Assembly (NCBI GenBank): GCA_944323685.1
Contig: CALUTJ010000021.1
Location: 1-44,839 of the forward strand
Source of the DNA: Candidatus Gastranaerophilales bacterium
Lineage (GTDB): Bacteria > Cyanobacteriota > Vampirovibrionia > Gastranaerophilales > Gastranaerophilaceae
Reading direction: 5' to 3'
DNA length: 44,839 nt
The translations under genes were made by a program, and so were the position numbers. A model generated the notes under the pieces. It had not been told where the DNA came from and did no database searches. It saw nothing but the letters and a program-made list of their open reading frames with translations. Shown here in pieces: positions 1-8,591 of this stretch (position 1 is its first letter; every line of letters begins with the position of its first letter).

Positions 1-341
1 CATCGGCAGAGTGCCAACCGCCCATTTATTAAGTTTTTATCAAAGCCTCCGGCTTTGAGATGCGCTACCACCCTCTCCTCAAAAGTGACATTTAGTCACT
101 TTTGCGTCGGCAGAGTGCCAACCGCCCATTTATTAAGTTTTTATCAAAGCCTCCGGCTTTGAGATGCGCTACCACCCTCTCTCAAAACCTGACATTTAGT
201 CAGCTTTTGTTCGGCAGAGTGCCAACCGCCCATTTATTAAGTTTTTATCAAAGCCTTCGGCTTTGTGATGCGCTACCACCCTCTCCTCAAAAGTGACATT
301 TAGTCACTTTTGCATCGGCAGAGTGCCAACCGCCCATTTAT
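1..341. repeat. 104-bp tandem repeat, three units plus a partial fourth
   Basis: Near-identical units begin at 4, 108, 212 and 316, an exact 104-bp period; the fourth stops at about 341 and the array probably continues left of the window. Each unit starts with cggcagagtgccaaccgccc and carries two hairpins: caaagcc/ggctttg (41-57, 145-161, 249-265) and aaaagtgac/gtcactttt (81-103, 289-311). In the second unit (184-208) the second hairpin has a paired change, with GTGAC/GTCAC becoming CTGAC/GTCAG. No convincing gene runs through it. From 342 to 475 I see only AT-rich sequence and one short hairpin. Confidence 0.85.
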
Positions 342-447
342 TCAACTTTGTTTTGTGCCTCTCTATATTACCACAAAGATTATTTTTGCAAAATACATTA
401 TCAGAAAAATTGTTAATTTGTTATCGTGCAATGAAGCCAAAACTCAC

Positions 448-475
448 ACTGCATTTTTACCATGCAGTATTTTTA
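448..475 (+). terminator. Possible weak terminator hairpin
   Basis: A 7-bp inverted repeat, actgcat (448-454) and atgcagt (462-468), is followed by attttt. Read on the plus strand this resembles a weak intrinsic terminator; it lies just beyond the 3' end of the minus-strand adenine deaminase gene. There is no plus-strand gene upstream inside the window for it to serve, so the role is uncertain. Confidence 0.25.
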
Positions 476-2221
476 CTATACAAAAAGATTTGTAACCTCA
501 AACTTTGTTACATCAATAAGTCCTTTATCTGTAATTTTTAGCTCAGGTATAACCGACAAAGACAAAAATGCCATACTCATAAAAGGATCCTCTATGGTGC
601 ATCCCAGTTTTTGAGCGGCGTCTTCAAGTTCTTTTATCGTCTTTTGGACTTCTTGTGCGGATTTGTCAGACATCAATCCGGCAATTGGAAGTTTTAGATG
701 TGCTAACGTCTTTTGATTTTCGACAATAATTTTTCCGCCCTGTGACTTTACGAGTTCTACTGCTGCATAGTACATATCATCGTCATTTGTACCTATGACA
801 ATCATATTGTGAGAGTCGTGAGCAACCGTAGACGCAATTGCTCCAGATTTTAAGCCGAAACCTTTTACAAACCCGAGCCCAATATTTCCCGTTGCTTTGT
901 GTCTTTCGATTACTGCAATTTTTAGAATGTCATTTTTTGTATCCGGCAAAGCAAGTCCGTTTTCTACTGTGATTTTTTCATCGCTGCGTTTGGTTATAAG
1001 CTGTTTAGGGATAACATTTATGACCTTAACTGTGTTTGTTGCTGCTTTAATTTGCAAGTCTTCTTTGTATAAATATTTAATGTTAACGGAGCCTCTTATC
1101 GGAGGGGCTTTTAATATATCCGTATCAATAAGCAATTTTCCGTTTTGTGCAGCCAGTTTTCCGTTTTTAAATACCATTTCCGGCTCAAAATCAACAAGGT
1201 CTTTTAAAACAAGCATATCTGCTTTGTATCCGGGGGCAATAGCACCAAGATTATTCAGCTTAAAATATTCTGCCGTGTTTAAGCTGGCCATCTGTATTGC
1301 TTTAATCGGTTCAACACCGTTTGCAACCGCTTTTTTGACCATTCGAGAAATATGTTTTGCCAGATGTTTGGGGTGTCTGTCATCGGTTACGAACATACAT
1401 TTTCTGGTATTGCTTGTTTTAAGTACCGGCATCAACGCTTCCAAATCTCTTGCGCCAGTGGCTTCTCTAATCATCAAATACATCCCCAGCCGCAGTTTTT
1501 CTATAGCTTCTTCACAGGTTGTGCATTCATGATCGGAGCGTATGCCTGATGCTACATAAGCACACAAATCTTTTCCGCTTAAATGCGGAGCGTGTCCGTC
1601 TATACATTTGTGTTTTTCAAGCCCCAACTGTATTTTGCTCAGCACACTTCCGTCGCAATTGATTACACCGGGGAAATTCATCATCTCTGCTATTCCCAGC
1701 ACCCACGGGGCATCAATTAACAAAGCAAGGTCATAACTGTTTAAGTCCACGCCCGAGGTTTCCAGATTTGTCGCAGGCACGCAGGAAGGCAGGGTCATAT
1801 AAACGTCAAGAGGCAGTCTTTTAGTAGCTTCTCTCATAAAACTTATCCCTTGCAGCCCCATAACGTTAGAAATTTCATGCGGGTCTGCAACGACGCTGGT
1901 TGTGCCTGACGGAACCACGAGTTTTGCAAATTCCGAAGGCATAAGCATTGAGCTTTCCAGATGAACATGTCCGTCAATAAAAGATGGAGATACATAAGCC
2001 CCTTTTATGTCAATTTCTTCTTTGCCGTTGTAATTTTTTCCGATGCCGGCAATTACTCCGTTTGAAACAGCAATATCAGCGTCATAAATTTCTTCAGAAA
2101 GCACATTAATAAGCTTTGCGTTTTTTAGCACTAAATCCGCCGGAATTTCACCTTTTGCTGTTTTTATAATATCCTCTGTCTGCGTATTTACTTTTGTTTC
2201 AAAAATATCAAATCTGTCCAA
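476..2221 (-). CDS. ade: Adenine deaminase
   Basis: This 581-residue protein matches bacterial adenine deaminase (Ade/AdeC, amidohydrolase superfamily), which deaminates adenine to hypoxanthine and ammonia in cytosolic purine salvage. The metal-binding motif FIDGHVHLESS lies near residues 81-91, VVADPHEISNV near 110-120, and DGHAPHLSG and SDHECTT follow in the barrel. The C-terminal part (VIERHKATGNIGLGFVKGF, then STVAHDSHNMIVIG) is the conserved Ade C-terminal domain. Length is normal for the family. The ATG is preceded by a GAGG ribosome-binding site about 8 nt upstream. It is transcribed alone, divergently from the TPR gene, with 107 bp between them. Family assignment is secure; substrate is inferred from the family. 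Confidence 0.93.
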   Translation of the reverse strand: MDRFDIFETKVNTQTEDIIKTAKGEIPADLVLKNAKLINVLSEEIYDADIAVSNGVIAGIGKNYNGKEEIDIKGAYVSPSFIDGHVHLESSMLMPSEFAKLVVPSGTTSVVADPHEISNVMGLQGISFMREATKRLPLDVYMTLPSCVPATNLETSGVDLNSYDLALLIDAPWVLGIAEMMNFPGVINCDGSVLSKIQLGLEKHKCIDGHAPHLSGKDLCAYVASGIRSDHECTTCEEAIEKLRLGMYLMIREATGARDLEALMPVLKTSNTRKCMFVTDDRHPKHLAKHISRMVKKAVANGVEPIKAIQMASLNTAEYFKLNNLGAIAPGYKADMLVLKDLVDFEPEMVFKNGKLAAQNGKLLIDTDILKAPPIRGSVNIKYLYKEDLQIKAATNTVKVINVIPKQLITKRSDEKITVENGLALPDTKNDILKIAVIERHKATGNIGLGFVKGFGLKSGAIASTVAHDSHNMIVIGTNDDDMYYAAVELVKSQGGKIIVENQKTLAHLKLPIAGLMSDKSAQEVQKTIKELEDAAQKLGCTIEDPFMSMAFLSLSVIPELKITDKGLIDVTKFEVTNLFV

Positions 2222-2328
2222 GATAAACTCCTCTGTAAAAATCAGATAATTTTTTCTATTATATAAGTATATACTATATTTAGTGCAACATAATAGACAA
2301 AATTTAAAAATTTATTAATATAAAATTA

Positions 2329-3939
2329 ATGGACGAACAAGAAAACAACAAACAAAAAGCTAAATCTTTTCTGGATAACATAAAAAAACGGCAGGAGATA
2401 AAACCCTTCAAACCCGTTGATAAAAATTTTGCCGTAAAATATGAAGATTACACGGTTATTCAACTGATTGACGAGGGGTGTAGATTCGCCAGAGAAAAAG
2501 ATTATGAAAAAGCCCAAAAACTCTTTGAAATGGCATTAAAAAAAGAGCCCGGAAATATTTATGCCCTGTATGAATGTGCTCATGTTTATTATGTTCTTGA
2601 GGATTACCCTAAATGCCTGAGTTGTTTGCAAACACTGTTAAAAATCGAAGAATCAAAATCTTTTGTTGATTATGGAAAAAATGAACTACAGCAGCGTATT
2701 GCTGATGCGTATTATTATTCCGGCTACAAAAATTACGCAAAGGAAATATATGAAACTCTGCTTGAGGAAAAATATGAAAATGTATGGTTGTTTATTAGCC
2801 TCGGGTTTATATATTATTACGAAGATGATTACGATACGGCGTTGACGTTCTTTATAAAAGCTTATGAAAAAGAGCCTGATGACCCCGATATTAATATTTT
2901 TATCGGTGCAGTGTATTCCAAACAGGAAAAATACGAACTTGCGCTGGAGTTTATTTTGCATGGAGAAGAGCTCGGGTATAAAACAGATATTTATATGTAC
3001 GAAGAGGTTTCAAGAATATACTATATACTTGAAAATTATGAGCAATCGCGTGTTTATGCTCAAAAAATGCTTGATACGGATTCTGAATACGGAGAAGGAT
3101 ACAGGCGTATGGGTTATGCGCTTTTAGGTTTAAAAAAGGATTCTCTTGCAATAGAAAATTTTAAAAAAGCAATAGACGCAGATTATGCGGAAAGTTATAT
3201 GTATTATTTTATAGTACATTCGTTAATTGATACTGATTTTAAAACCTCTCAAAAATATACGGAGCTTATGAGCCCAAAATATCCTGATGAACCGGACACA
3301 TATTTTTCGCAGGGGCTTATATACTACAACACCGCTAAATATAAAAAAGCATTGCAATGTTTTGAAAAAGTTCCGGAAGCTTCTTATCTGTACGATAATG
3401 CTGTTTATTATAAATATCTTACTTTATACAATTTAAAAAAATACAGCCAAATTCTTGAAGCGTATCCGGCTTTGTCATATAACCAAGAAAAAAGTTTGCG
3501 TGCAGTTTTATTATACAGCAGTATTGAATTAAATCGAGAGGAAACCGCTAAAGAACTTATTGACGAAATAATATATACTCAAGACAAAAGCCGTGATATT
3601 TTAACTGCTTGTTGTTATTTCTACCTTATGCATTTTGATAAAGAAAACACCTTCAACTATGCTCTAAAAAGTTATAAAGCTGCCAAAAATGAAAAAACAG
3701 AACCTGATGAGTTGATTCAATTTTTAGTTGATAAATTAAACGGAAATAAAGTTTGTGTAAGTCAATTATCAAATGAGTTAAATTCTCGCGAAAAATGCAA
3801 CACGGCATTGATTGTTGATGATAAGTTATGGCTTGTATTTTATTTTATAAAAAGATTAATTTTAGCTGTTTTTCTGGGCGGATATCTCGGTTATACACTA
3901 ACAAGAATTTTTTTGTTTATTTTAACGACTCTTAATTAG
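2329..3939 (+). CDS. Tetratricopeptide-repeat protein with C-terminal membrane anchor
   Basis: The 536-residue protein has a charged N-terminus (about residues 1-35) and then a run of roughly 34-residue helical repeats with TPR spacing, for example AREKDYEKAQKLFEMALKKE, which begins near residue 53, and DYDTALTFFIKAYEKEPDDP. About the last 35 residues contain one hydrophobic segment (LVFYFIKRLILAVFLGGYLG and onward), so it is probably a tail-anchored membrane protein with the repeats in the cytosol. TPR proteins are protein-interaction scaffolds; no catalytic motif is seen. There is no Shine-Dalgarno sequence: an AT-rich -10-like element (taatat, 2316-2321, or tataaa, 2319-2324) sits directly before the ATG, suggesting a leaderless or near-leaderless mRNA. 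Partner and function are unknown. Confidence 0.8.
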   Translation: MDEQENNKQKAKSFLDNIKKRQEIKPFKPVDKNFAVKYEDYTVIQLIDEGCRFAREKDYEKAQKLFEMALKKEPGNIYALYECAHVYYVLEDYPKCLSCLQTLLKIEESKSFVDYGKNELQQRIADAYYYSGYKNYAKEIYETLLEEKYENVWLFISLGFIYYYEDDYDTALTFFIKAYEKEPDDPDINIFIGAVYSKQEKYELALEFILHGEELGYKTDIYMYEEVSRIYYILENYEQSRVYAQKMLDTDSEYGEGYRRMGYALLGLKKDSLAIENFKKAIDADYAESYMYYFIVHSLIDTDFKTSQKYTELMSPKYPDEPDTYFSQGLIYYNTAKYKKALQCFEKVPEASYLYDNAVYYKYLTLYNLKKYSQILEAYPALSYNQEKSLRAVLLYSSIELNREETAKELIDEIIYTQDKSRDILTACCYFYLMHFDKENTFNYALKSYKAAKNEKTEPDELIQFLVDKLNGNKVCVSQLSNELNSREKCNTALIVDDKLWLVFYFIKRLILAVFLGGYLGYTLTRIFLFILTTLN

Positions 3940-3950
3940 AGACTATAAAA

Positions 3951-4085
3951 TTACCTTTTAGTATAACTCTTTTGCTTGATAGGGGGTTCTGTTGTGATAT
4001 TATACTTTCCGTTATTTGGTTTCACATATTGAATACAAATAAATAGGGCTATAATTAAGCATAAAATTTGCTTTGGTTTATTCAT
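3951..4085 (-). CDS. Possible 44-residue membrane or exported peptide
   Basis: A minus-strand frame in the 316-bp gap between the TPR gene and the lipoprotein gene starts with ATG at 4085 and ends TAA at 3951. The product begins MNKPKQILCLIIALFICIQY, a positive start followed by a hydrophobic stretch typical of a signal or membrane segment, then a polar tail (PIKQKSYTKR). The ribosome-binding site is poor. I do not recognise it. The rest of the gap (4086-4255) is AT-rich, presumably promoter sequence for the lipoprotein gene. Confidence 0.3.
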   Translation of the reverse strand: MNKPKQILCLIIALFICIQYVKPNNGKYNITTEPPIKQKSYTKR

Positions 4086-4255
4086 TCAGATTTACTTTAA
4101 ATAGTAATACTCTATATGTAACATTATTGATATATATTTGCTGTGATTTTTTTATAAAATATAGCACATTTATTAGTCATATGCTATAATAGTAGTAGTA
4201 AAATTTTAATTGAATAATATCCCGCAATTGTGTTTGTTATAAGCAAGGAGCAGTA

Positions 4256-4495
4256 ATGAAGCTTTCAAATTATATTTTAATTTGCATGATTTGTGCTCTG
4301 ACAGTTGTTGCATACGGCTGTAGCAAAGTGAGCAATCAGGTAATAAACACAAGAAGCGGAATTGTTATACACAGTGAAGATTTTACGGGAGGCAGCAGTA
4401 AAGATGCTGTAGGCGATTCAAACGTAATACGTCTTGGTGACGGTTACGAAAAAATTGAATTGGATTTAAAACCTGATGATACTACTAAAATGTAG
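4256..4495 (+). CDS. Small lipoprotein
   Basis: A 79-residue protein with a type II signal peptide: a short basic start, a hydrophobic core (YILICMICALTVVAYGC) and a lipobox-like VAYGC with Cys22 as the expected lipidated residue. The mature part is about 58 residues, polar and acidic (ending LDLKPDDTTKM). An AAGGAG ribosome-binding site about 7 nt upstream fixes the start. No family is recognised. It may sit in a short plus-strand group with the BlaI-type regulator 92 bp downstream, but the AT-rich gap could hold a promoter. Confidence 0.72.
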   Translation: MKLSNYILICMICALTVVAYGCSKVSNQVINTRSGIVIHSEDFTGGSSKDAVGDSNVIRLGDGYEKIELDLKPDDTTKM

Positions 4496-4587
4496 ATAAA
4501 TTATCATATAAAAAAAACGAATTTTTTTATGTTTTTATATTTTAATTTATTTACTTTTATATTACGATAGGAGTTGTCGCTATTATT

Positions 4588-4974
4588 ATGAAAAAAGGAA
4601 CAACAATGAATTATACACACGGAAGCCTCGAAAATGAAATTTTGAAAACTATTTGGATGCTTGAAGAAATTGAAAGTTCTGATGTTTCTGTTACAGAAGT
4701 GCAGGAGATTATCAACGGAAATTCTTCCGTATCCCGCGCATATACTACCGTTAAAACGGTTATGGATAGATTAGTAGAAAAAAACATGCTTGTCAGATAT
4801 AAACAGGGTAAGAAATTCTTTTACAAAACAGTTTCTTCCCGTGACGAAATGGCTCAGGAAGCCATTAAAAAACTTGCAAGCCAGTATTTTAACAACGATA
4901 TGGAATCTCTTGCAAGAACAATCTCCAGCATGAGTTCCGTACAAAAAGAATGCAAGACACCGGTGCTGATATAG
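4588..4974 (+). CDS. BlaI/MecI/CopY-family transcriptional repressor
   Basis: The 128-residue protein has the winged-helix fold of the penicillinase-repressor family: LENEILKTIWMLEEI (helix 1), VTEVQEIIN, then the recognition region SRAYTTVKTVMDRLVEKNML and the wing VRYKQGKKFFYKT, followed by a dimerisation tail. Members repress their own or neighbouring genes. The usual sensor protease partner (BlaR1/MecR1) is absent; an overlapping gene of unknown function follows. Start is either 4588 (AGGAG about 13 nt upstream) or the in-frame ATG at 4606 (GGA about 8 nt upstream); the second gives the more typical N-terminus. Confidence 0.8.
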   Translation: MKKGTTMNYTHGSLENEILKTIWMLEEIESSDVSVTEVQEIINGNSSVSRAYTTVKTVMDRLVEKNMLVRYKQGKKFFYKTVSSRDEMAQEAIKKLASQYFNNDMESLARTISSMSSVQKECKTPVLI

Positions 4975-5330
4975 TAAAACAACGACAATTAGTCGGAAAT
5001 ATAATCATTGCAGTTTTAACCGAAAGAATAAGTGTTAAAGACGGCCTTTTACATTTTCCAAAAGGCTGTAATGATCCTTCGATTCATGCTGCATGGCATG
5101 CATTGTGCCATTATGAGGCGGACGAAGATATAAAACTCAAAGATTTGGATTATAACAACCAGCAGGTTGAACTTTTGGAATTTATTGCCTTCACGTTCAA
5201 AGACGGTGAACCTTTAGCTCAAAATATAATTGACGCATACAAACCGTATTACAAAGAAGACGACCCGATATCTTACGATTCGGGTCTTAAGGGTTTTATA
5301 AAAAAATTGTTCAGGTTTGTTAATTTTTAG
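4950..5330 (+). CDS. Hypothetical protein overlapping the BlaI-type regulator
   Basis: A 126-residue product whose ATG lies inside the end of the regulator gene (25-bp overlap, different frame), so the two are probably translationally coupled. The sequence is mixed charged and hydrophobic, with helical stretches such as IIIAVLTERISVKDGLLHFP and VELLEFIAFTFKDGEPLAQN, no signal peptide and no membrane segment. I do not recognise the family. It could be an accessory factor to the regulator or its regulated partner. Its stop overlaps by 4 bp the stop of the convergent CHASE2 gene. Confidence 0.6.
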   Translation: MQDTGADIVKQRQLVGNIIIAVLTERISVKDGLLHFPKGCNDPSIHAAWHALCHYEADEDIKLKDLDYNNQQVELLEFIAFTFKDGEPLAQNIIDAYKPYYKEDDPISYDSGLKGFIKKLFRFVNF

Positions 5331-7174
5331 TTTTTAGGTTTTTTGCCGACCTGATTTCTGCCGTTTTCTTTTGCTATATAAAGACAATCATCGGCATATT
5401 TAATCATTTCCTGCGGGGTTTGTCCATCCTGAGGATAGGTAGCGACCCCGAGGCTTATAGTTACCTGTACATCGTTGCCGTTGACCAGTTTCAGCGGGTG
5501 TTCGCTTACCGCTTTGCAGATTTTTTCGGCAGTAAATAACGCGCTTTCGTTGTCTGTATTTGTGAGGATAATAGACATCTCTTCTCCGCCGTAGCGGCAA
5601 ACAATATCGGAACTTCTTACGTTCTTTTTGAGAATCTGTGCCACCTGCCTTAAAACTGCATCGCCCGACTGGTGACCGTATGTGTCATTAAACTTTTTAA
5701 AGAAGTCAATATCTATCATTATCAAAGAAAACGGTTTTTCGTATCTTTTGCCGGTTTCTATGTTTTGAAGCATTTGTTCTTGAAAGTATCTGTGGTTATA
5801 CAGCTCTGTCAGACCATCGGTAGTTGCAAGAGCGTATGTGTATTCCAAATCTCTTGATTTAAGAATGTATTTTGCCAGATAACACGCGATAAATACGAGT
5901 AATATAGCGGTCAACTCAAACACAATACCCGTCCACAGGTTGAAATAAAACATCAGTGCAGTAGAGATAATTGTATATATAATGCCGGTTAAAATTGCTA
6001 CCAGTGAAGAAATTACTGTTGATTCGCTTCTTATAACAATCAAACCTACAAACAAACTTAATAAAAGGCTTATAAGAATATCAAATACAGGCGGTACTTT
6101 TTTAATAAAGTTGTTATCAAGAATGTTATTTACAAATGTTGTATGTATTTCTACCCCTGGGAAAATCCTGTCAGTAGGAACGCTTTTTAAGTCGAAAAGA
6201 GAAGTAGCGCTTGTGCCGATGTATACGATTTTATCTTTAAAATAGTTGTTGTGTAAAAGTTTTGCACCTTCATATATTTCTTTTTCGACTTTCCACATAG
6301 GAATATATTCAAAAGTTTTGTGACTGTTCATTCCGCTGGGGCCGTACCAGTTCAATATTGCGTTCCCGTTACCGTTTAAGGGGATTTTTCTTGTACCTAT
6401 AAGCAAATCACCGTGAGAATTTATTTTATATTCGTCAAGATTAAGATTTTCTGTTTTTTGAAGATACTTAACGGCAACTTTTAATGCAAGGTGAGGGTAT
6501 AAATCATTTTTGTAAGCAACAAACGGGGCAAGGTTTCTTGCGATACCGTCCTCGTCGCGGACAAGATTTATGTGACCGATGTTGGGGGTTGCATAAAGAA
6601 TTTGGTCAATAATCGCACGACAGTTTTTAAAGGTGAAATAATCACTTTTTAAATTAATATCAGAATCATTAACCACTTTTGCCTTTAAAGCCTGCGGAAG
6701 GTCAACAGGTTTTCTTAAAGCATATGACTGGTTATCAAAATTTATTGAAGTAAAAACGTTATCATATTTTGCTATGTTTCCGGCAAGTTTGTTATCGGCG
6801 TTGTTGCTGCTTTTTAAAGATTTTACAAACATAAGGTCAAAAGCGACAACGGCAGGCTTTTGTTTTTCAAGATATGTCACAATATCTGCGTAAATGTTGC
6901 GCGATATCGGCCATTCACCGTATTTGCCGAGAAAATATTCATAGCTTTCTTCGTCAACAGAGAGTATGACTATATCTTTATCTGCTTTTTTGTAAGAGGC
7001 CAGTATATTTTGTCTGACATCAAAAGTTTTATTTTCAATAATGCTGAAAAAATTTCTAATTGACGGTTGTCCTAAAAAAGCGAACAAAAGACCTGTTGTT
7101 ATAACAATGTAAATGCTGTATAAAAGATATTTTAAAAAGGTTTTGTTTTTTAAATATTCTTTAATTTTATCCAT
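5327..7174 (-). CDS. CHASE2-domain membrane diguanylate cyclase
   Basis: A 615-residue inner-membrane signalling protein. One transmembrane helix lies near residues 14-36. A CHASE2 extracytoplasmic sensor domain follows (KTFDVRQNILASYKKADKDI, VVAFDLMFVKS, ending with the typical VYIGTSATSLFDLKSVPTDR), then three transmembrane helices (about 365-435) and a C-terminal GGDEF domain (about 455-612). The active-site motif is GGEEM near residue 530, and RSSD sits five residues upstream as an inhibitory I-site, so an active, feedback-controlled cyclase making cyclic di-GMP is expected. GGAG lies about 10 nt before the ATG. This architecture is common in cyanobacteria. The sensed signal is unknown. 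Confidence 0.9.
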   Translation of the reverse strand: MDKIKEYLKNKTFLKYLLYSIYIVITTGLLFAFLGQPSIRNFFSIIENKTFDVRQNILASYKKADKDIVILSVDEESYEYFLGKYGEWPISRNIYADIVTYLEKQKPAVVAFDLMFVKSLKSSNNADNKLAGNIAKYDNVFTSINFDNQSYALRKPVDLPQALKAKVVNDSDINLKSDYFTFKNCRAIIDQILYATPNIGHINLVRDEDGIARNLAPFVAYKNDLYPHLALKVAVKYLQKTENLNLDEYKINSHGDLLIGTRKIPLNGNGNAILNWYGPSGMNSHKTFEYIPMWKVEKEIYEGAKLLHNNYFKDKIVYIGTSATSLFDLKSVPTDRIFPGVEIHTTFVNNILDNNFIKKVPPVFDILISLLLSLFVGLIVIRSESTVISSLVAILTGIIYTIISTALMFYFNLWTGIVFELTAILLVFIACYLAKYILKSRDLEYTYALATTDGLTELYNHRYFQEQMLQNIETGKRYEKPFSLIMIDIDFFKKFNDTYGHQSGDAVLRQVAQILKKNVRSSDIVCRYGGEEMSIILTNTDNESALFTAEKICKAVSEHPLKLVNGNDVQVTISLGVATYPQDGQTPQEMIKYADDCLYIAKENGRNQVGKKPKN

Positions 7175-7265
7175 AGAAAAAATTCTCCGTATTTATATAG
7201 GGAAATTAACACCTGTAATGGGGATTTAAACGGTGATTATCTGTATAATAATTGTAGTGCAAATT

Positions 7266-7388
7266 TTATACTTCTAATGCTGTTGTTAATGTGTAGCCCT
7301 GATTAAATTCAAGTAAAATTGCAGTCAAATCAACAAGTTCTTCAGGGTTTTGCAAATACTTTAAAAGGCATTCTTCATTCAAATTCAT
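7266..7388 (-). CDS. Possible small protein (40 residues), perhaps a gene remnant
   Basis: In the 409-bp gap before the histidine kinase a minus-strand frame encodes MNLNEECLLKYLQNPEELVD... ending TTALEV. The same frame stays open upstream to about 7493 for another 35 codons (including FAYKFCQNDNIHPNVLYP) without an ATG, GTG or TTG start. The whole 75-codon stretch reads like ordinary protein sequence, so this may be the 3' end of a decayed gene rather than a complete small gene. No family is recognised. The remainder of the gap is AT-rich promoter sequence. Confidence 0.3.
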   Translation of the reverse strand: MNLNEECLLKYLQNPEELVDLTAILLEFNQGYTLTTALEV

Positions 7389-7568
7389 TGTTCTTAAACT
7401 CTCTCTATTAATAGTCGGGTATAATACGTTGGGGTGGATATTATCATTTTGACAAAATTTATAAGCGAATAAATCACCTTGATAAAGGAATTTTCAATAA
7501 TTAAAGCTTATTTGGCATGACAAACAAAATTAAGAAAAACTTAAATTTTAACGATTATGTTCCGGAAT

Positions 7569-7577
7569 TGATATAAT
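7569..7577 (+). promoter_or_regulatory. Extended -10 promoter element for the histidine kinase operon
   Basis: The sequence tgatataat is a textbook extended -10 (TGnTATAAT). It ends six bases before the ATG at 7584, which places the expected transcription start at or next to the A of the start codon. No ribosome-binding site intervenes, so the transcript should be leaderless. Confidence 0.55.
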
Positions 7578-7583
7578 AAGAGT

Positions 7584-8591
7584 ATGGAAAAGCAGGAAAT
7601 TGATTTTAAAAGTATTATAGAAAATTTAAACGAGGCTGTTGCGGCTGTTGATTATGACAACAAAATAGTATATGCAAATAAATACTTTTGTTCGCTCTTT
7701 AATACAGGCTGTGAAATACTCTGCGGTAAAAATATTTATGAATTTTTACCAGAGAAACAAGACACAACAGTTATTAAGGACTGTTCTTATAAAATTATAA
7801 AATACGATGATGCGTATTTTTCTTACTATTATCTTTCTGTCGCAAACAGTCAGATGGAAAAAATCTATTCAGATTTTATCTCGACCGTAAGCCATGAACT
7901 CAGAACACCTCTTACAAGTATAAGGGGCTTTGCGGATACCATGCTTATGTCTTTTGACAAACTTGATAAAGCACAGATACAAAAGTTTTTGACGATTATA
8001 AAGGAACAATCTAACAGGCTGATAAAGCTTGTGGAAAACCTTTTGTCAATTTCAAAAATTCAGGTTCAACACAGCAACCTCGTTTTTAAATCGGTTAATG
8101 CAAAAGCACTGATAGAACAGGTCGCTGAAATTTTAAAAAACCAGTACCCGACACACCCGTTTGAGATAAAATCTTCTCTCGAGGTGCCGAATGTACTTGT
8201 TGATGAGAGCAAATTCCAGCAAATAATGATAAACTTAATGGATAATGCTGCAAAATATTCTTATGAAAAAGGTTCGATTACTATCTCTATAGACAATGCG
8301 GCAAAGGACAATTTTGTCAGCATAAAGGTGAAAGACCACGGAGTCGGAATTGAACCCGAAAACATGAGCAAAATTTTTGAAAAATTCACAAGGATTGAAA
8401 ATCACCTTACAAGAAAAACACAAGGCAGCGGGCTAGGGCTTTATATCGTAAAAGATTTGATAGAAAAAATGGGCGGTCAAATTTTTGTAGAAAGTTCTAC
8501 GGAACTGCCAAACAGCGGTTCTGTTTTTGAAGTGCTGCTGCCGGTTGCTTCATATACAAGCCAGAGCAAGAAAAAATTGGAGGACAAATAA
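7584..8591 (+). CDS. PAS-domain sensor histidine kinase
   Basis: A 335-residue soluble histidine kinase with no membrane segment. The N-terminal 80 residues look like a small PAS domain (LNEAVAAVDYDNKIVYANKY). The dimerisation H-box is STVSHELRTPLTSIRGFADT with the phosphorylated His at about residue 104. The ATP-binding domain has the N-box DNAAKYS, the G1 box DHGVGIEPE, the F-box region KIFEKFTRIE and the G2 box GSGLGLYIVKDLIEKMGG. It should autophosphorylate and pass phosphate to a receiver. The next gene starts in its stop codon (TAATG) and is the obvious partner. The cue is unknown; a cytosolic signal is likely. Confidence 0.92.
   Translation: MEKQEIDFKSIIENLNEAVAAVDYDNKIVYANKYFCSLFNTGCEILCGKNIYEFLPEKQDTTVIKDCSYKIIKYDDAYFSYYYLSVANSQMEKIYSDFISTVSHELRTPLTSIRGFADTMLMSFDKLDKAQIQKFLTIIKEQSNRLIKLVENLLSISKIQVQHSNLVFKSVNAKALIEQVAEILKNQYPTHPFEIKSSLEVPNVLVDESKFQQIMINLMDNAAKYSYEKGSITISIDNAAKDNFVSIKVKDHGVGIEPENMSKIFEKFTRIENHLTRKTQGSGLGLYIVKDLIEKMGGQIFVESSTELPNSGSVFEVLLPVASYTSQSKKKLEDK

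Noticed and set aside
1-341. Tandem repeat considered as a CRISPR array
   Set aside because: The entire 104-bp unit is conserved, with no unique spacers, and no cas genes are present.
897-1532. 211-codon plus-strand frame opposite adenine deaminase
   Set aside because: The minus-strand frame is a complete, well-matched enzyme; the plus frame has no recognisable motif.
4505-4535. A/T hairpin after the lipoprotein gene as a terminator
   Set aside because: The stem consists almost only of A-T pairs, so it is too weak to call.
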